From an uncultured Ectothiorhodospiraceae bacterium (lineage in GTDB: Bacteria > Pseudomonadota > Gammaproteobacteria > UBA6429 > Thiohalophilaceae), in the NCBI GenBank assembly GCA_947260005.1, contig CAMYOL010000014.1:52858-116857 (forward strand): DNA of 64,000 nt, read 5' to 3'. A model generated the notes under the pieces. That model ran no database searches. It worked only from the letters and a program-made list of their open reading frames with translations, and was not told the DNA's origin. Made by a program: the position numbers and the translations under genes. Shown one piece after another: positions 25,098 through 34,152 of this stretch (within the stretch, counting starts at the first letter, position 1; every line of letters begins with the position of its first letter).

Positions 25098-25730
25098 TTA
25101 GATGCCTCTTAATCGATACAATGTAACTAGATGCAAATAGGCAAGGGTGTTACTTTTGAGGCGACGTTCGTAGTATCGTAAAAAGCACATTACGGTGATA
25201 ACGATCAAAACGATCCCTAACCAGTCGTAAGAATTCATGCCAATAAAAAAGACCGCTAAAAACGAAATAACACTCAGGCTACGAAAAAGTTTCGAGTCTG
25301 CTTCTAACCGGTTTACTTCGGAGATCGCGTCCTGGTCTTCCTGCACCAACACCGCTTTAGCCCATTGAAAATTATTTAACGGTGCGGGAGTGAGTTCATC
25401 TTCAAAGGTTTTGTTTTTTAAAATTTGCACGGCAAAATAGAGTTGATCATTATCAACTGCAGATATCGCGCCCTGAGCAAGTCGCCATTTACGCAAAGAT
25501 TCAAACCATCTATCTAAAAATGAACCTGTGAGGACAATTAACTGGCCAACAAAATATGCTGCAACAAGAAAAGCAATCCATTCACCAGCAGTACTATCCG
25601 GCAGACTGATGAGTTCGTCAGGAATATCGTTGCTTATGGCCTCTAAGAGTAAGGAAGTCGCAATGCTACCAGGCAATAAAATAGCAACAAGATCGATCAT
25701 GCTGACGTAAAAATTTCCAGGTTTTGCCAC
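25098..25730 (-). CDS. Membrane protein of unknown function
   Basis: 210 residues, GTG start at 25730 with AGGGGA seven bases upstream. Hydrophobic segments near 8-28, 50-70 and 150-185 (two helices) surround a soluble region of about 70 residues. No family recognised. Monocistronic between a LysE-type exporter and glnA. Confidence 0.6.
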   Translation of the reverse strand: MAKPGNFYVSMIDLVAILLPGSIATSLLLEAISNDIPDELISLPDSTAGEWIAFLVAAYFVGQLIVLTGSFLDRWFESLRKWRLAQGAISAVDNDQLYFAVQILKNKTFEDELTPAPLNNFQWAKAVLVQEDQDAISEVNRLEADSKLFRSLSVISFLAVFFIGMNSYDWLGIVLIVITVMCFLRYYERRLKSNTLAYLHLVTLYRLRGI

Positions 25731-25818
25731 AAATGTCCCCTTACTGATGGTTAATAAACTAGTCTAACAAATAGTACATTGTCACTACAAAATCTATACT
25801 TATTTTTTATTACTTCAT

Positions 25819-25844
25819 AAAAAACGCCCCTTAAAAGGGGCGTT
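25819..25844 (-). terminator. Intrinsic terminator of glnA
   Basis: On the - strand AACGCCCCTT-TT-AAGGGGCGTT is followed by a run of T's; it lies 25 bp after the glnA stop. Confidence 0.9.
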
Positions 25845-25868
25845 AATTGCATGTTTTGTAAGGTATTT

Positions 25869-27275
25869 TTATAAGCTGTAATACATATCAAACTCAACCG
25901 GATGAGTCGTCATGCGCATGCGCGTGACTTCTTCCATCTTAAGATTGATATAGGCATCAATCACATCATCGGTGAAGACACCGCCAGCGGTCAAGAAAGC
26001 ACGATCAGCACTGAGTGCATCGAGCGCCTGCTCAAATGAATGACATACGGTTGGGATATCAGCTAACTCCTCTGGCGGTAAATCATATAAGTTCTTGTCC
26101 ATTGCATCACCAGGGTGAATCTTGTTCTGGATGCCATCGAGACCCGCCATCATCATGCCGGCAAAGGCAAGGTAAGAGTTTGCGGTAGGATCCGGGAAAC
26201 GAACTTCGATACGGCGTCCTTTAGGATTGGCAACATAAGGAATACGAATGGATGCAGAGCGATTACGCGCAGAGTAGGCTAATAATACCGGTGCCTCAAA
26301 ACCTGGAACCAAACGTTTGTATGAGTTAGTCGATGCATTGGTTAACGCATTCAATGCCTGAGCGTGCTTGATAATACCGCCGATATAAAACAATGCGGTA
26401 TCAGATAATCCAGCATATCCGTCGCCAGCAAAGATGTTATTACCATCTTTTGATAAAGACTGGTGGCAATGCATACCCGAACCGTTATCACCCACAATTG
26501 GCTTCGGCATAAAGGTAGCTGTTTTACCGTAGGCATGCGCAACATTTTGCACAACGTATTTTAAACGTTGGTTCCAGTCTGCACGTTTAACCAGGGTATT
26601 AAACATGGTACCGATTTCACATTGACCTGCCGTCGCCACTTCGTGGTGGTGCACTTCAACTTCAACGCCCATCTCTTCCAGAGCCAAACACATGGCAGAA
26701 CGAATATCATGCAAGGAGTCTACAGGAGGAACCGGGAAGTAACCGCCCTTAACACCAGGACGGTGACCGATGTTACCTTCTTCAAATACTTTTTCTGAGT
26801 TCCATTCGGCCTCTTCTGAATCAACCTTTACAAAAGAACCACTCATGTCAGAACCCCAACGAACATCGTCAAGGATAAAGAATTCAGGTTCCGGACCAAA
26901 GAAACAAGTATCCGCAATACCGGTTGATTGCAAGTAGGCCTCGGCACGTTTGGCGATTGAACGTGGATCACGTTCGTAACCTTCCATTGTGTTTGGTTCG
27001 ATAACATCACAGGTCAATATTATGGTGGGTTCATCGGTGAACGGATCCATAATAGCGGTATCCGCATCAGGCATCAGCAACATGTCAGAGGCCTCGATGC
27101 CTTTCCAGCCCGAGATTGACGAACCATCAAACGGCTTGCCATCTTTAAACATATCTTCATCGACTTGTGAGGAAGGAACCGTTACGTGCTGTTCTTTTCC
27201 TCGTGTATCGGTGAACCGGAAGTCAACAAACTTGGTGTTGTTGTCCTTCATTATTTTTAGTACGTCGCTAGACAT
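25869..27275 (-). CDS. glnA: Glutamine synthetase type I
   Basis: 468 residues, the size of bacterial GSI-beta. Key blocks: [47 protein letters not shown] (catalytic), and NLYDLPPEE near residue 398, the adenylylation-site context, so activity is probably controlled by GlnE. GGAGGAG lies upstream of ATG 27275. The upstream region carries an NtrC-like palindrome and a plausible sigma-54 promoter. Works alongside the GSII gene at 16.5 kb. Confidence 0.97.
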   Translation of the reverse strand: MSSDVLKIMKDNNTKFVDFRFTDTRGKEQHVTVPSSQVDEDMFKDGKPFDGSSISGWKGIEASDMLLMPDADTAIMDPFTDEPTIILTCDVIEPNTMEGYERDPRSIAKRAEAYLQSTGIADTCFFGPEPEFFILDDVRWGSDMSGSFVKVDSEEAEWNSEKVFEEGNIGHRPGVKGGYFPVPPVDSLHDIRSAMCLALEEMGVEVEVHHHEVATAGQCEIGTMFNTLVKRADWNQRLKYVVQNVAHAYGKTATFMPKPIVGDNGSGMHCHQSLSKDGNNIFAGDGYAGLSDTALFYIGGIIKHAQALNALTNASTNSYKRLVPGFEAPVLLAYSARNRSASIRIPYVANPKGRRIEVRFPDPTANSYLAFAGMMMAGLDGIQNKIHPGDAMDKNLYDLPPEELADIPTVCHSFEQALDALSADRAFLTAGGVFTDDVIDAYINLKMEEVTRMRMTTHPVEFDMYYSL

Positions 27276-27313
27276 TGGGTCTCCTCCAAAAATATGCGTT
27301 TATTATTACCTCA

Positions 27314-27338
27314 GCACAAGGCTGTAGAGGTCTTGTGC
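27314..27338 (-). promoter_or_regulatory. Inverted repeat at the 5' end of the glnA leader
   Basis: GCACAAG-N11-CTTGTGC is a 7-bp perfect stem. In the - strand transcript it begins exactly at the start site predicted from the sigma-54 elements, so it would be a 5'-terminal mRNA hairpin. It could instead be an operator. Confidence 0.4.
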
Positions 27339-27349
27339 GATCACAACGC

Positions 27350-27363
27350 GCACGAACCATGCC
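27350..27363 (-). promoter_or_regulatory. Candidate sigma-54 promoter of glnA
   Basis: The - strand reads GGCATGGTTCGTGC: invariant GG (27363-27362) and GC (27351-27350) with exactly 10 bases between, though the flanking bases match the consensus only in part. Predicted start near 27338, 62 nt before the ATG. Confidence 0.5.
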
Positions 27364-27415
27364 TCAGGCTAAGTACTTGAAATAGTTAAATAAATAAAAG
27401 TTTTGGCGTCCCGAG

Positions 27416-27432
27416 CGCACTATGATTGTGCG
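27416..27432. promoter_or_regulatory. NtrC-like site upstream of glnA
   Basis: CGCACTATGATTGTGCG fits TGCAC-N7-GTGCA with the outermost base changed symmetrically. Its centre lies about 86 bp upstream of the predicted sigma-54 start. Confidence 0.55.
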
Positions 27433-27462
27433 TTATTGTCGTGCATGCAGTCATCGAATTCA

Positions 27463-28638
27463 CTAACGATAGTAGACAACAATGTCGTCGATATCAGGCA
27501 AGTCCGTTACGAGCCGATCAAACTGGCCCCTAATTCTGTCGCGGGTCGCAATAGGCCCATTTTCTAACAAGGTGAGGGGTAATACCAGATCTATTCGTAT
27601 CTTTCCTTCAAGATAATGCAGGGTAATGTCCTCATCACGAATAAGGCTTGTGCCCTCAATCGCTGACCAGCTGGCCTTGAGTTGCTTGAGCACATCGCGG
27701 CGCAACGGCAGGCCGACACTTGAAGCGACCTGCTCATCATCTTCCGGGTCAATATGCACCATCACATCCGCGACTTCATCAATCGTTTTTACCACTTGCT
27801 CTCGAACCTGTTCACTGATGTGATGTCCTTCGGAGACACTTAAGTTTGGCTTCACCTGAATGTGCACATCGACCAAGGCATCTCCACCCATGCGACGGGT
27901 ACGTAACACATGCAATGCCTGCACACCGTTTACGTCCATAATTGTTTTACGAATAAGTTCAACGCGCTCAGGATCCAGACCCGTGTCAATCAGTTCACGC
28001 AAACTCTGGAAGGTTAAGTCCCAACCGATCTTGGCAATCATCACCGCGACACCAACCGCGGCAATGGCATCCAGGTAATTTAATCCCGCCATACTACCAA
28101 TCACACCAATCACAACGATAATCGAAGAGATGGCATCTGTTCTTGAGTGCCAGGCGTTAGCCTTTAACATTTCCGATCGGAATTTACGCGCAATGCGCAT
28201 CGAATAGTGGTAGATAAATTCTTTAGCGACAACCGATACCATCGCAATATATAAAGCGAGCATGGTTGGCTGTAAAAGTCGTTCAACATGGAACAGACGA
28301 TCAATCGCATCGATACCAATGCCTATCGAAACCAGAACCAGTGCAACACCTAAAACAACCGTCGCGACGGTTTCGATACGGCCATGGCCATAGGGATGTT
28401 CTTCGTCTGCTTCGCGGTGTGAATGTTTTGCTGCATACAAAACAATAATATCGGTTACTAAATCGGAAAGTGAATGCACACCATCTGCAATTAACGCCTG
28501 CGAAGAGGCCACATAACCACCAATGATCTTGGCTAGCCCTAATGAAAGATCAACGGCTGAACCAATTAATGTGACGCGCTGTACTTCTTTATAACGCAAC
28601 TCAGGACTATGAGCATGATGTGAATGATTATGACCCAC
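27463..28638 (-). CDS. Cation diffusion facilitator (FieF/CzcD-type) transporter
   Basis: 391 residues: His-rich start (MGHNHSHHAHS), six transmembrane helices in the first ~215 residues, and the zinc-type metal site ADGVHSLSD (helix II) with HSRTDAISS (helix V). A cytoplasmic ferredoxin-like dimerisation domain follows (about 225-300). A further C-terminal domain of about 90 residues, ending DIDDIVVYYR, is longer than in FieF. It exports divalent metals from the cytoplasm. Its start overlaps tusA by 11 bp, implying one transcript. Confidence 0.9.
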   Translation of the reverse strand: MGHNHSHHAHSPELRYKEVQRVTLIGSAVDLSLGLAKIIGGYVASSQALIADGVHSLSDLVTDIIVLYAAKHSHREADEEHPYGHGRIETVATVVLGVALVLVSIGIGIDAIDRLFHVERLLQPTMLALYIAMVSVVAKEFIYHYSMRIARKFRSEMLKANAWHSRTDAISSIIVVIGVIGSMAGLNYLDAIAAVGVAVMIAKIGWDLTFQSLRELIDTGLDPERVELIRKTIMDVNGVQALHVLRTRRMGGDALVDVHIQVKPNLSVSEGHHISEQVREQVVKTIDEVADVMVHIDPEDDEQVASSVGLPLRRDVLKQLKASWSAIEGTSLIRDEDITLHYLEGKIRIDLVLPLTLLENGPIATRDRIRGQFDRLVTDLPDIDDIVVYYR

Positions 28639-28855
28639 TGTTGACCTCGATAATTATGATAACTTCATCATCATTTTGCTGACTATCAATGACCTTATGG
28701 CCATTTATGCGACACCATGCCGGTATATCATTCAACGCACCAGGATCGGTGCACACAACGGTCAGCTGGTCGCCGTTGTTCAGTTCTTTTATTTTATCCT
28801 GAGTACGAATGACGGGCATAGGACAGAGTAATCTTTTTGCATCAAGTGTATACAT
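28628..28855 (-). CDS. tusA: TusA-family sulfurtransferase
   Basis: 75 residues with the defining motif LLCPMPVIRTQDKIKEL; Cys11 is the sulfur carrier. TusA proteins pass persulfide sulfur for tRNA thiolation or for oxidative sulfur metabolism. It is the first gene of an 11-bp overlap with the cation exporter. A PP-loop thiouridylase-like gene lies nearby on the same strand, which fits a sulfur-relay role. Confidence 0.85.
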   Translation of the reverse strand: MYTLDAKRLLCPMPVIRTQDKIKELNNGDQLTVVCTDPGALNDIPAWCRINGHKVIDSQQNDDEVIIIIEVNSGS

Positions 28856-28880
28856 TATTTATATCTATTTATAATCATAT

Positions 28881-29831
28881 TTATTTTGCTAAACGATATT
28901 GTGAGAAAAATTTCCACATGATCTCACTGGCGTTGATGACTTCGGTACTGGCGCCCAGGATCTCAGTCATCACATCCTGTTTACCGCCCGGCCAAACGTG
29001 ACCAACTTCATGTAACTTCCAATGTACAACCTCAGCACGATGATCACAGGCCGTATATGCCCACTTCTCTGCGCGTTGCACACCTTGTTCAGTTTTAAAA
29101 GCCAGATCTTTATATTTATACGGTCCTTTTTGACAGCCATTAAATTCCGACCATAAGTCCATCACTTCCTGTACATCACGATGTTCAACCCGATATTTCG
29201 TCAACGGAAACGCGGGACCCAGGCCACCACGATAAAGCGCACGCGGATCATCGACACTGTGGATATGCATTATGGGTATGGGACGTTTTGGATTAAACTC
29301 CTCGACATGCATATTGCCAGCAACCGATGCAATGGCCGCTATTTTATCCGATAATTCCAGTGCTAAACGATAACTCATCATACCGCCATTCGATAACCCT
29401 GTTGCATAAATACGAGACTTATCGACTTTTGCATATTTTGGTAAATCATCGATTAACTTACGTATAAATCCGACATCATCAATCTTATTTTTATTCGCAT
29501 ACGCACAACACGTACCCGCATTCCAGGTCAGCAGGCGATTTTTATATCGGCCAGTTCCATTTGGATATACAACCATAAACTTATATTTTTCAGCTGTCGC
29601 ATCCATCTTGGTATAGGCACGGTAATTTTCAGCACGTCCACCACCACCATGGAAATTAATGACAACCGGTAAAGGTGAATTGCTATTAGCCGACTCTGGA
29701 ACATATACGATAAATGAACGCGGCAAACCATCATGCTGTAATGTTATGGTTTGCTCTGATGCATTTGAAAAGCTACTCACAAAACTGAGTGCTCCTGCCA
29801 ATACCAACATCCATTTTAAATAATTTTCCAT
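28881..29831 (-). CDS. Secreted PHB-depolymerase/feruloyl-esterase-like hydrolase
   Basis: 316 residues from ATG 29831 with GAGAG upstream. A signal peptide (about 1-24) precedes an alpha/beta hydrolase of the LpqC/poly(3-hydroxybutyrate) depolymerase family. Signatures are the oxyanion block VVINFHGGGGRAENY, nucleophile elbow GLSNGGMMS and a late HVWPGGKQD carrying the probable catalytic His. Substrate uncertain: short polyesters or aromatic esters. Confidence 0.8.
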   Translation of the reverse strand: MENYLKWMLVLAGALSFVSSFSNASEQTITLQHDGLPRSFIVYVPESANSNSPLPVVINFHGGGGRAENYRAYTKMDATAEKYKFMVVYPNGTGRYKNRLLTWNAGTCCAYANKNKIDDVGFIRKLIDDLPKYAKVDKSRIYATGLSNGGMMSYRLALELSDKIAAIASVAGNMHVEEFNPKRPIPIMHIHSVDDPRALYRGGLGPAFPLTKYRVEHRDVQEVMDLWSEFNGCQKGPYKYKDLAFKTEQGVQRAEKWAYTACDHRAEVVHWKLHEVGHVWPGGKQDVMTEILGASTEVINASEIMWKFFSQYRLAK

Positions 29832-29975
29832 TATTCTCTCAATGTGGTTTGTCACCTTGTCTGAAGCGCAGCGAGAGGATTTTGGGTGCCCTATCGTAGA
29901 TCATTAAGATCTTTCCAATCCACTTCGTTCCAGTCAAGATGACATGGTTGAATTAACAAGACTGCAAACTAAAAA

Positions 29976-31019
29976 TTATATATACCACGTCGGATCCATT
30001 TTGGCAGGCGAGATCGGGCTCACCGTCAGCGCTTTAGTATTACCATCGGTGAAGGTCGCCTCAATATCGACCTGTTCAGCGGTTTTGCCACCACCAAATC
30101 GCGCAGTAATTTGCGCGGCTAATTCAAGATCATCATCGCCTAACTTGCCATCGATTAAAACCAACGGTCCAGTGTGACTGGTGCTGCGTAAGTGAGTAAA
30201 GATCTTACGATAGCCTTCTAAGAATTTATTTTCTCCTTCTTCACGCCCAACGATTAACTTAAAATGCGGACGAGGGCGAATATGGCGGCCAACTTTCAAC
30301 AACATGATATCATCAAGTTCATAATCACGATCCGAACGTGCCTGCCACATATCGACTAATTTTCGAGAATAAACTTCATCCGTTAAAAAACAACACCCAC
30401 CCGCAGGCGTGGCATAATCTGTGAAATTATATTCTTCTGCCAACGCCATTTGCGGTTTACGGGTTCGCCCACTGAACTCAAACAATTTTTCTCGATCTAA
30501 CCAGCCTTCTCGTTCTGGCAACGTCGGGGGTAATTTTTTTGCACACAAGGGACGAACCAATAAATCACCTGCACCGGACTCTTCCTGTATCACTGGCATG
30601 GTCTCTGCGCGTTGAGACTTAGGTCGCTGGCCAACCACTTCGCCGGTAATAATAAAATCAAAATCATTTTCTTTGATCCACTCAAGTGCCTTGCCAACCA
30701 TGAAACATTTACAATCCAGGCATGGATTCATGTTGGCACCGTAACCATGTTTTGGATTTAGCAGGACGTCTTTATACGGTTCAATTACGTCAACAATATG
30801 TAATTTAATACCCAACTGTTCAGCTACCCACAATGCATTGTTACGCTTTGGTTTCGCTTTATCTTTTTTGCGAATGGCATGAGTATGGCCTTCCACACAA
30901 AATCCGGTGAAGAAATTTATACCTTCAACATGAATGCCTTGCTCCATAATGGCCCTGGTGGCTAACATTGAATCCAGTCCACCAGATATTAGTGAAACGG
31001 CCTTGCGTTGCTTACTCAT
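29976..31019 (-). CDS. PP-loop ATPase, tRNA thiouridylase-like
   Basis: 347 residues with the PP-loop SGGLDSMLATRAI at the N-terminus and paired cysteine motifs NPCLDCKCFM (about 97-106) and AGGCCFLTD (about 206-214), resembling MnmA/ThiI adenylating sulfur-transfer enzymes. Many relatives are labelled as a tRNA (5-methylaminomethyl-2-thiouridylate) methyltransferase, but no methyltransferase fold is visible. Likely activates a tRNA or other target for sulfur insertion. Start overlaps the XRE gene's stop by 4 bp. Confidence 0.75.
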   Translation of the reverse strand: MSKQRKAVSLISGGLDSMLATRAIMEQGIHVEGINFFTGFCVEGHTHAIRKKDKAKPKRNNALWVAEQLGIKLHIVDVIEPYKDVLLNPKHGYGANMNPCLDCKCFMVGKALEWIKENDFDFIITGEVVGQRPKSQRAETMPVIQEESGAGDLLVRPLCAKKLPPTLPEREGWLDREKLFEFSGRTRKPQMALAEEYNFTDYATPAGGCCFLTDEVYSRKLVDMWQARSDRDYELDDIMLLKVGRHIRPRPHFKLIVGREEGENKFLEGYRKIFTHLRSTSHTGPLVLIDGKLGDDDLELAAQITARFGGGKTAEQVDIEATFTDGNTKALTVSPISPAKMDPTWYI

Positions 31020-31255
31020 GACTTAATCTCTTTTTGCTGACAGTTTACTTCGACGTGCTGGCCAACACGCTCTAACAAATTCACCAGTTTATCTACGGTG
31101 AATAATTCACATTTCCCTTGCACGATCTCACTAATCCGCGGCTGTGGCACACCAAAACGTTCCGCCGCTTGTTGTTGAGTCAATTGGGCTAAACCAATAT
31201 AGTCGCGAATTTGTTGCATCAAATCCGCCCGAATTCGTAGATTTGCAGGAGCCAT
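31016..31255 (-). CDS. XRE-family helix-turn-helix regulator
   Basis: 79 residues with a single HTH_37-type domain: LTQQQAAERFGVPQPRISEIVQGK is the helix-turn-helix. It resembles HigA-type antitoxins, yet the partner gene on the same transcript is a PP-loop ATPase, not a toxin. A perfect 18-bp palindrome lies 41 bp upstream of its start, next to the divergent diguanylate cyclase gene, and is its likely operator. ATG 31255 has no strong ribosome-binding site. Confidence 0.82.
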   Translation of the reverse strand: MAPANLRIRADLMQQIRDYIGLAQLTQQQAAERFGVPQPRISEIVQGKCELFTVDKLVNLLERVGQHVEVNCQQKEIKS

Positions 31256-31296
31256 TTGCGGAATTTTACCTGTATAAGCCTAAAATGGGTCGCAAG

Positions 31297-31314
31297 TATA
31301 CAGAATTCTGTATA
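31297..31314. promoter_or_regulatory. Probable operator between XRE regulator and diguanylate cyclase
   Basis: TATACAGAATTCTGTATA is a perfect 18-bp palindrome in the 108-bp divergent intergenic region; an additional half-site CTGTATA lies at 31270-31276. Such dyads are typical for XRE regulators. Confidence 0.6.
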
Positions 31315-31363
31315 GAAGACCAACACATTGAATTTCTACCAGTCAATTGTCTAAGCTATAGGT

Positions 31364-32455
31364 ATGACGATAAACTGTAATCACCCTGTCACTTCCGCTG
31401 AATTTATCCTGTGTCAAAAATGTGGATTTAACCAGGAAACTATTAATGATCGCATTGATCAAATGGGCCTGACTGCCCATGACAAGCACAGAATCAAAGT
31501 CTTATCGGTAGAGGTTTTTCAGTTACGAAGTACAGAAATAATCGACAAATTTTATGATTTTTTGTTGCAACAAAAAGAAATGAAAAAATACATAAAAAAC
31601 GATGAATCTCTCACACGACTTAAAATTACCCAGTCTGAATACCTGGCTCATTTTGGTGCTAATTTTGATTCACTCGATTATTTTGAATACCGCCTGCGTA
31701 TCGGTATCGCCCATGCCCGCATTCAATTACCCTTGCATTTATATCTCGCTGCTTTCACACAGATACAAATACTCTTACAAAATGCTGTTCTAAACTCCAG
31801 CCTGGGAGAAGACTCAGAACTCATCGCCGATTGTTATGCCTCCATTGCTAGAATTATTATGTTGGATATTTCTTTAGCCGTTGACTCATATAACCACATG
31901 ACCTTGATTACTCTTTCCAGTTCTGTTGAAAAACTTGAACACCAAAAAGATTCACTAACAAACCAGTTGATGCATGACAGCCTTACCGGCGTCTTAAGCA
32001 GGGCCTACATCCTTGACGTGTTGCACAAACAGCTCGGGAAAAAACAGCGGGACAACAAATTTGTATTTAGCTTAGCTTTAATCGATATCGATCACTTTAA
32101 GAATATTAACGATCAATACGGACATCCCGTAGGTGATCAAGTTTTACAACAATTCTGCAAAACGGTTCAATCTGCCATACGTCAACAGGATTACTTCGGC
32201 CGTTATGGTGGTGAAGAATTTTTATTAATGATTAATGATGCTGACTCGAATAATGCCCTGATACAGGTCGAGCGAATTCGAATTTTAATTGCCAAACAAT
32301 CGTATAAAATAAATAAACACGCTATTCAGTTTACAATAAGCATAGGCTTCTCACAGGCAAAACAAAATGACAGCGTCGATGAATTTATCGAGCGGGTTGA
32401 TTCTGCCTTATATAAAGCTAAATCAGCAGGTCGTAATCAAACTGTAACTGCTTAA
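31364..32455 (+). CDS. Globin-coupled diguanylate cyclase
   Basis: 363 residues. After a short Cys-containing N-terminus (C5, H7, C17, C20) comes a globin-coupled sensor domain of about 150 residues, with the proximal haem His in RIGIAHARIQLP (His117), then a linker helix and a GGDEF domain whose active-site loop is intact (RYGGEEF). It should make c-di-GMP in response to oxygen or another haem ligand. It is divergent from the XRE regulator, which may control it. Confidence 0.9.
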   Translation: MTINCNHPVTSAEFILCQKCGFNQETINDRIDQMGLTAHDKHRIKVLSVEVFQLRSTEIIDKFYDFLLQQKEMKKYIKNDESLTRLKITQSEYLAHFGANFDSLDYFEYRLRIGIAHARIQLPLHLYLAAFTQIQILLQNAVLNSSLGEDSELIADCYASIARIIMLDISLAVDSYNHMTLITLSSSVEKLEHQKDSLTNQLMHDSLTGVLSRAYILDVLHKQLGKKQRDNKFVFSLALIDIDHFKNINDQYGHPVGDQVLQQFCKTVQSAIRQQDYFGRYGGEEFLLMINDADSNNALIQVERIRILIAKQSYKINKHAIQFTISIGFSQAKQNDSVDEFIERVDSALYKAKSAGRNQTVTA

Positions 32456-32457
32456 AG

Positions 32458-33249
32458 CTAATTATACTCATCAACTGGTTCAGGTAAGTCTTCATCCAAT
32501 ATTGGTATCTCGACGGGCACAGGTTTATTCGGTTGCGGTGCCTCGAAAACCTCGAAACAGTTATATTTTTTATAATACTGTCCGATATTGCGGATACTGA
32601 CACTATAAATACTCATAAAGTCATCGTCATATTTATCGCGAATAGTATGTAAGGTTATTTCATGCGGTTGCGGCTTACATCGAATAAAAAAACTGAAACT
32701 ATTCTCCGGTAAAAGTATAGTTTGCTTACCTTTACGCTGATCCAGGAATTCATCAAATCGCAACACACCATCTAACTCAACCCCATCGAGTAAAATTTTC
32801 CCTGGGAATGGGTATCGCGGTTCATGTGAATATTTATTTTCACGATCTGGATAGGGATTATAGCGACGCACAAATAAGGTAATCGACTCAACATAATCCT
32901 GCCTTGTAGCCTGCTTTCTGTCGGCATCCGACATGTACTGAAAATCTTCCGCGACTTCTTTCTGTATATGGCAACCATAACAGGTTAAACCCAGCTCATC
33001 CCAAATTACGACGGTACCGGCTGTGTTGTATATTTCCCGACTGGGTTTGCCGAAGACTTTAATTAACCTTTTGCGGGTATAAGGTACCGGCACAAACTTA
33101 CCTTTGTACTTCAGGCGTTTGTTTTCGATACTCAGTAATTCATCTACGACCGGTGAGGAAAATGATTCTTTTTCCTTTGCCAGAATCAAACCCATGTGAC
33201 ACGTAAAAAGGGCGTAGATAAGAGGCAGGGTGATGGATGTTTTTAACAT
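32458..33249 (-). CDS. Secreted protein of unknown function with a CxxCH motif
   Basis: 263 residues from ATG 33249 with a signal peptide (about 1-24). The block KRLIKVFGKPSREIYNTAGTVVIWDELGL and later PGKILLDGVEL resemble a domain found in secreted or periplasmic proteins of unknown role (DUF7738-like; uncertain). It contains one CYGCH, the c-type haem attachment pattern, but no obvious axial-ligand arrangement. The acidic/Pro-rich C-terminus looks disordered. It converges with the globin cyclase (2-bp gap). Confidence 0.5.
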   Translation of the reverse strand: MLKTSITLPLIYALFTCHMGLILAKEKESFSSPVVDELLSIENKRLKYKGKFVPVPYTRKRLIKVFGKPSREIYNTAGTVVIWDELGLTCYGCHIQKEVAEDFQYMSDADRKQATRQDYVESITLFVRRYNPYPDRENKYSHEPRYPFPGKILLDGVELDGVLRFDEFLDQRKGKQTILLPENSFSFFIRCKPQPHEITLHTIRDKYDDDFMSIYSVSIRNIGQYYKKYNCFEVFEAPQPNKPVPVEIPILDEDLPEPVDEYN

Positions 33250-33362
33250 GGGCAATTCGATTCTTTTAATTATCTACAGTATAAACCATAGAACACCAAC
33301 GAGTCTGTGAATCGTGTCGATAGCCAACCGAGTTTGCTTGAAATATTAAGGTTATCAGATAA

Positions 33363-33953
33363 TCAATGCTTGATCGGTTTTTCGTCGGTAATCGGTATAA
33401 TTTTATGGTCTATCTGGCCTTGTTCATGTGACATCAAAATACGTCTTGCCTGCTGACTTCGGGTATCCTGCCACAATTCATATGCCATAAGGGGTTCCAG
33501 TTGCATCGAAGTATCATGCATATTACGCATTGCCTGCAGGGTATCCATTAAAGAAACAAATGATTCTGCTAAATGTGAATACATGTTAGATATGGCTGAC
33601 TGAGTAAAAGCGGACACACTTGAGTAGGCGCTGCGGCCCATTTTGACGTAATAACTGATCTTAACCTGGCGACGTTGAGCGAGTTTTGGGTAAAGTCCGG
33701 AATATAATAAACATTGATCGCCCACATCACGCATGCATTCATTTCGCTGTGACGCAGGGCTTTGTAAACCTTGCAAGTACTCGAGGGCCATCACCTTCGA
33801 GGTCAGGGTGGTTTCCTGCATATAGCGCATCAACAAAAACACCAGGTAACTCTCGAGCTCCTCATCAAGGCAGACCCCATTAAAGTCGCTTGCCTCTTTA
33901 ACTAAATCACGCCATTGCTCGGTCGCTGTCACTCGTTTTGGAATTTCCGACAT
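33363..33953 (-). CDS. Conserved hypothetical protein
   Basis: 196 residues, mostly helical, soluble, with no signal peptide and no recognised motif. It is divergent from glyQ across about 200 bp. ATG 33953 has AGGAG about 7 bases upstream. I cannot propose a function. Confidence 0.6.
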   Translation of the reverse strand: MSEIPKRVTATEQWRDLVKEASDFNGVCLDEELESYLVFLLMRYMQETTLTSKVMALEYLQGLQSPASQRNECMRDVGDQCLLYSGLYPKLAQRRQVKISYYVKMGRSAYSSVSAFTQSAISNMYSHLAESFVSLMDTLQAMRNMHDTSMQLEPLMAYELWQDTRSQQARRILMSHEQGQIDHKIIPITDEKPIKH

Positions 33954-34084
33954 ACATCACTCCTGTTGCTATTGTGGGCGACAAGAAAATCTTCTGAATC
34001 CAGAATATCTATATATATAGTATCGTCCCTATTAAAGTATGGCTTGAGAAGTCGTATTTACAACCAAACGAAGTTCAACAAACG

Positions 34085-34113
34085 CTTACAGATATGCGCC
34101 ATGAGGGTATAAT
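34085..34113 (+). promoter_or_regulatory. Sigma-70 promoter of glyQ
   Basis: CTTACA-N17-TATAAT: perfect -10 and a 4/6 -35 at optimal spacing. Predicted start near 34120, about 33 nt before the chosen TTG start codon of glyQ. Confidence 0.6.
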
Positions 34114-34152
34114 CCGCTGTTTTTAGCGCTTTTGACATGCTGGGGCTGTATT

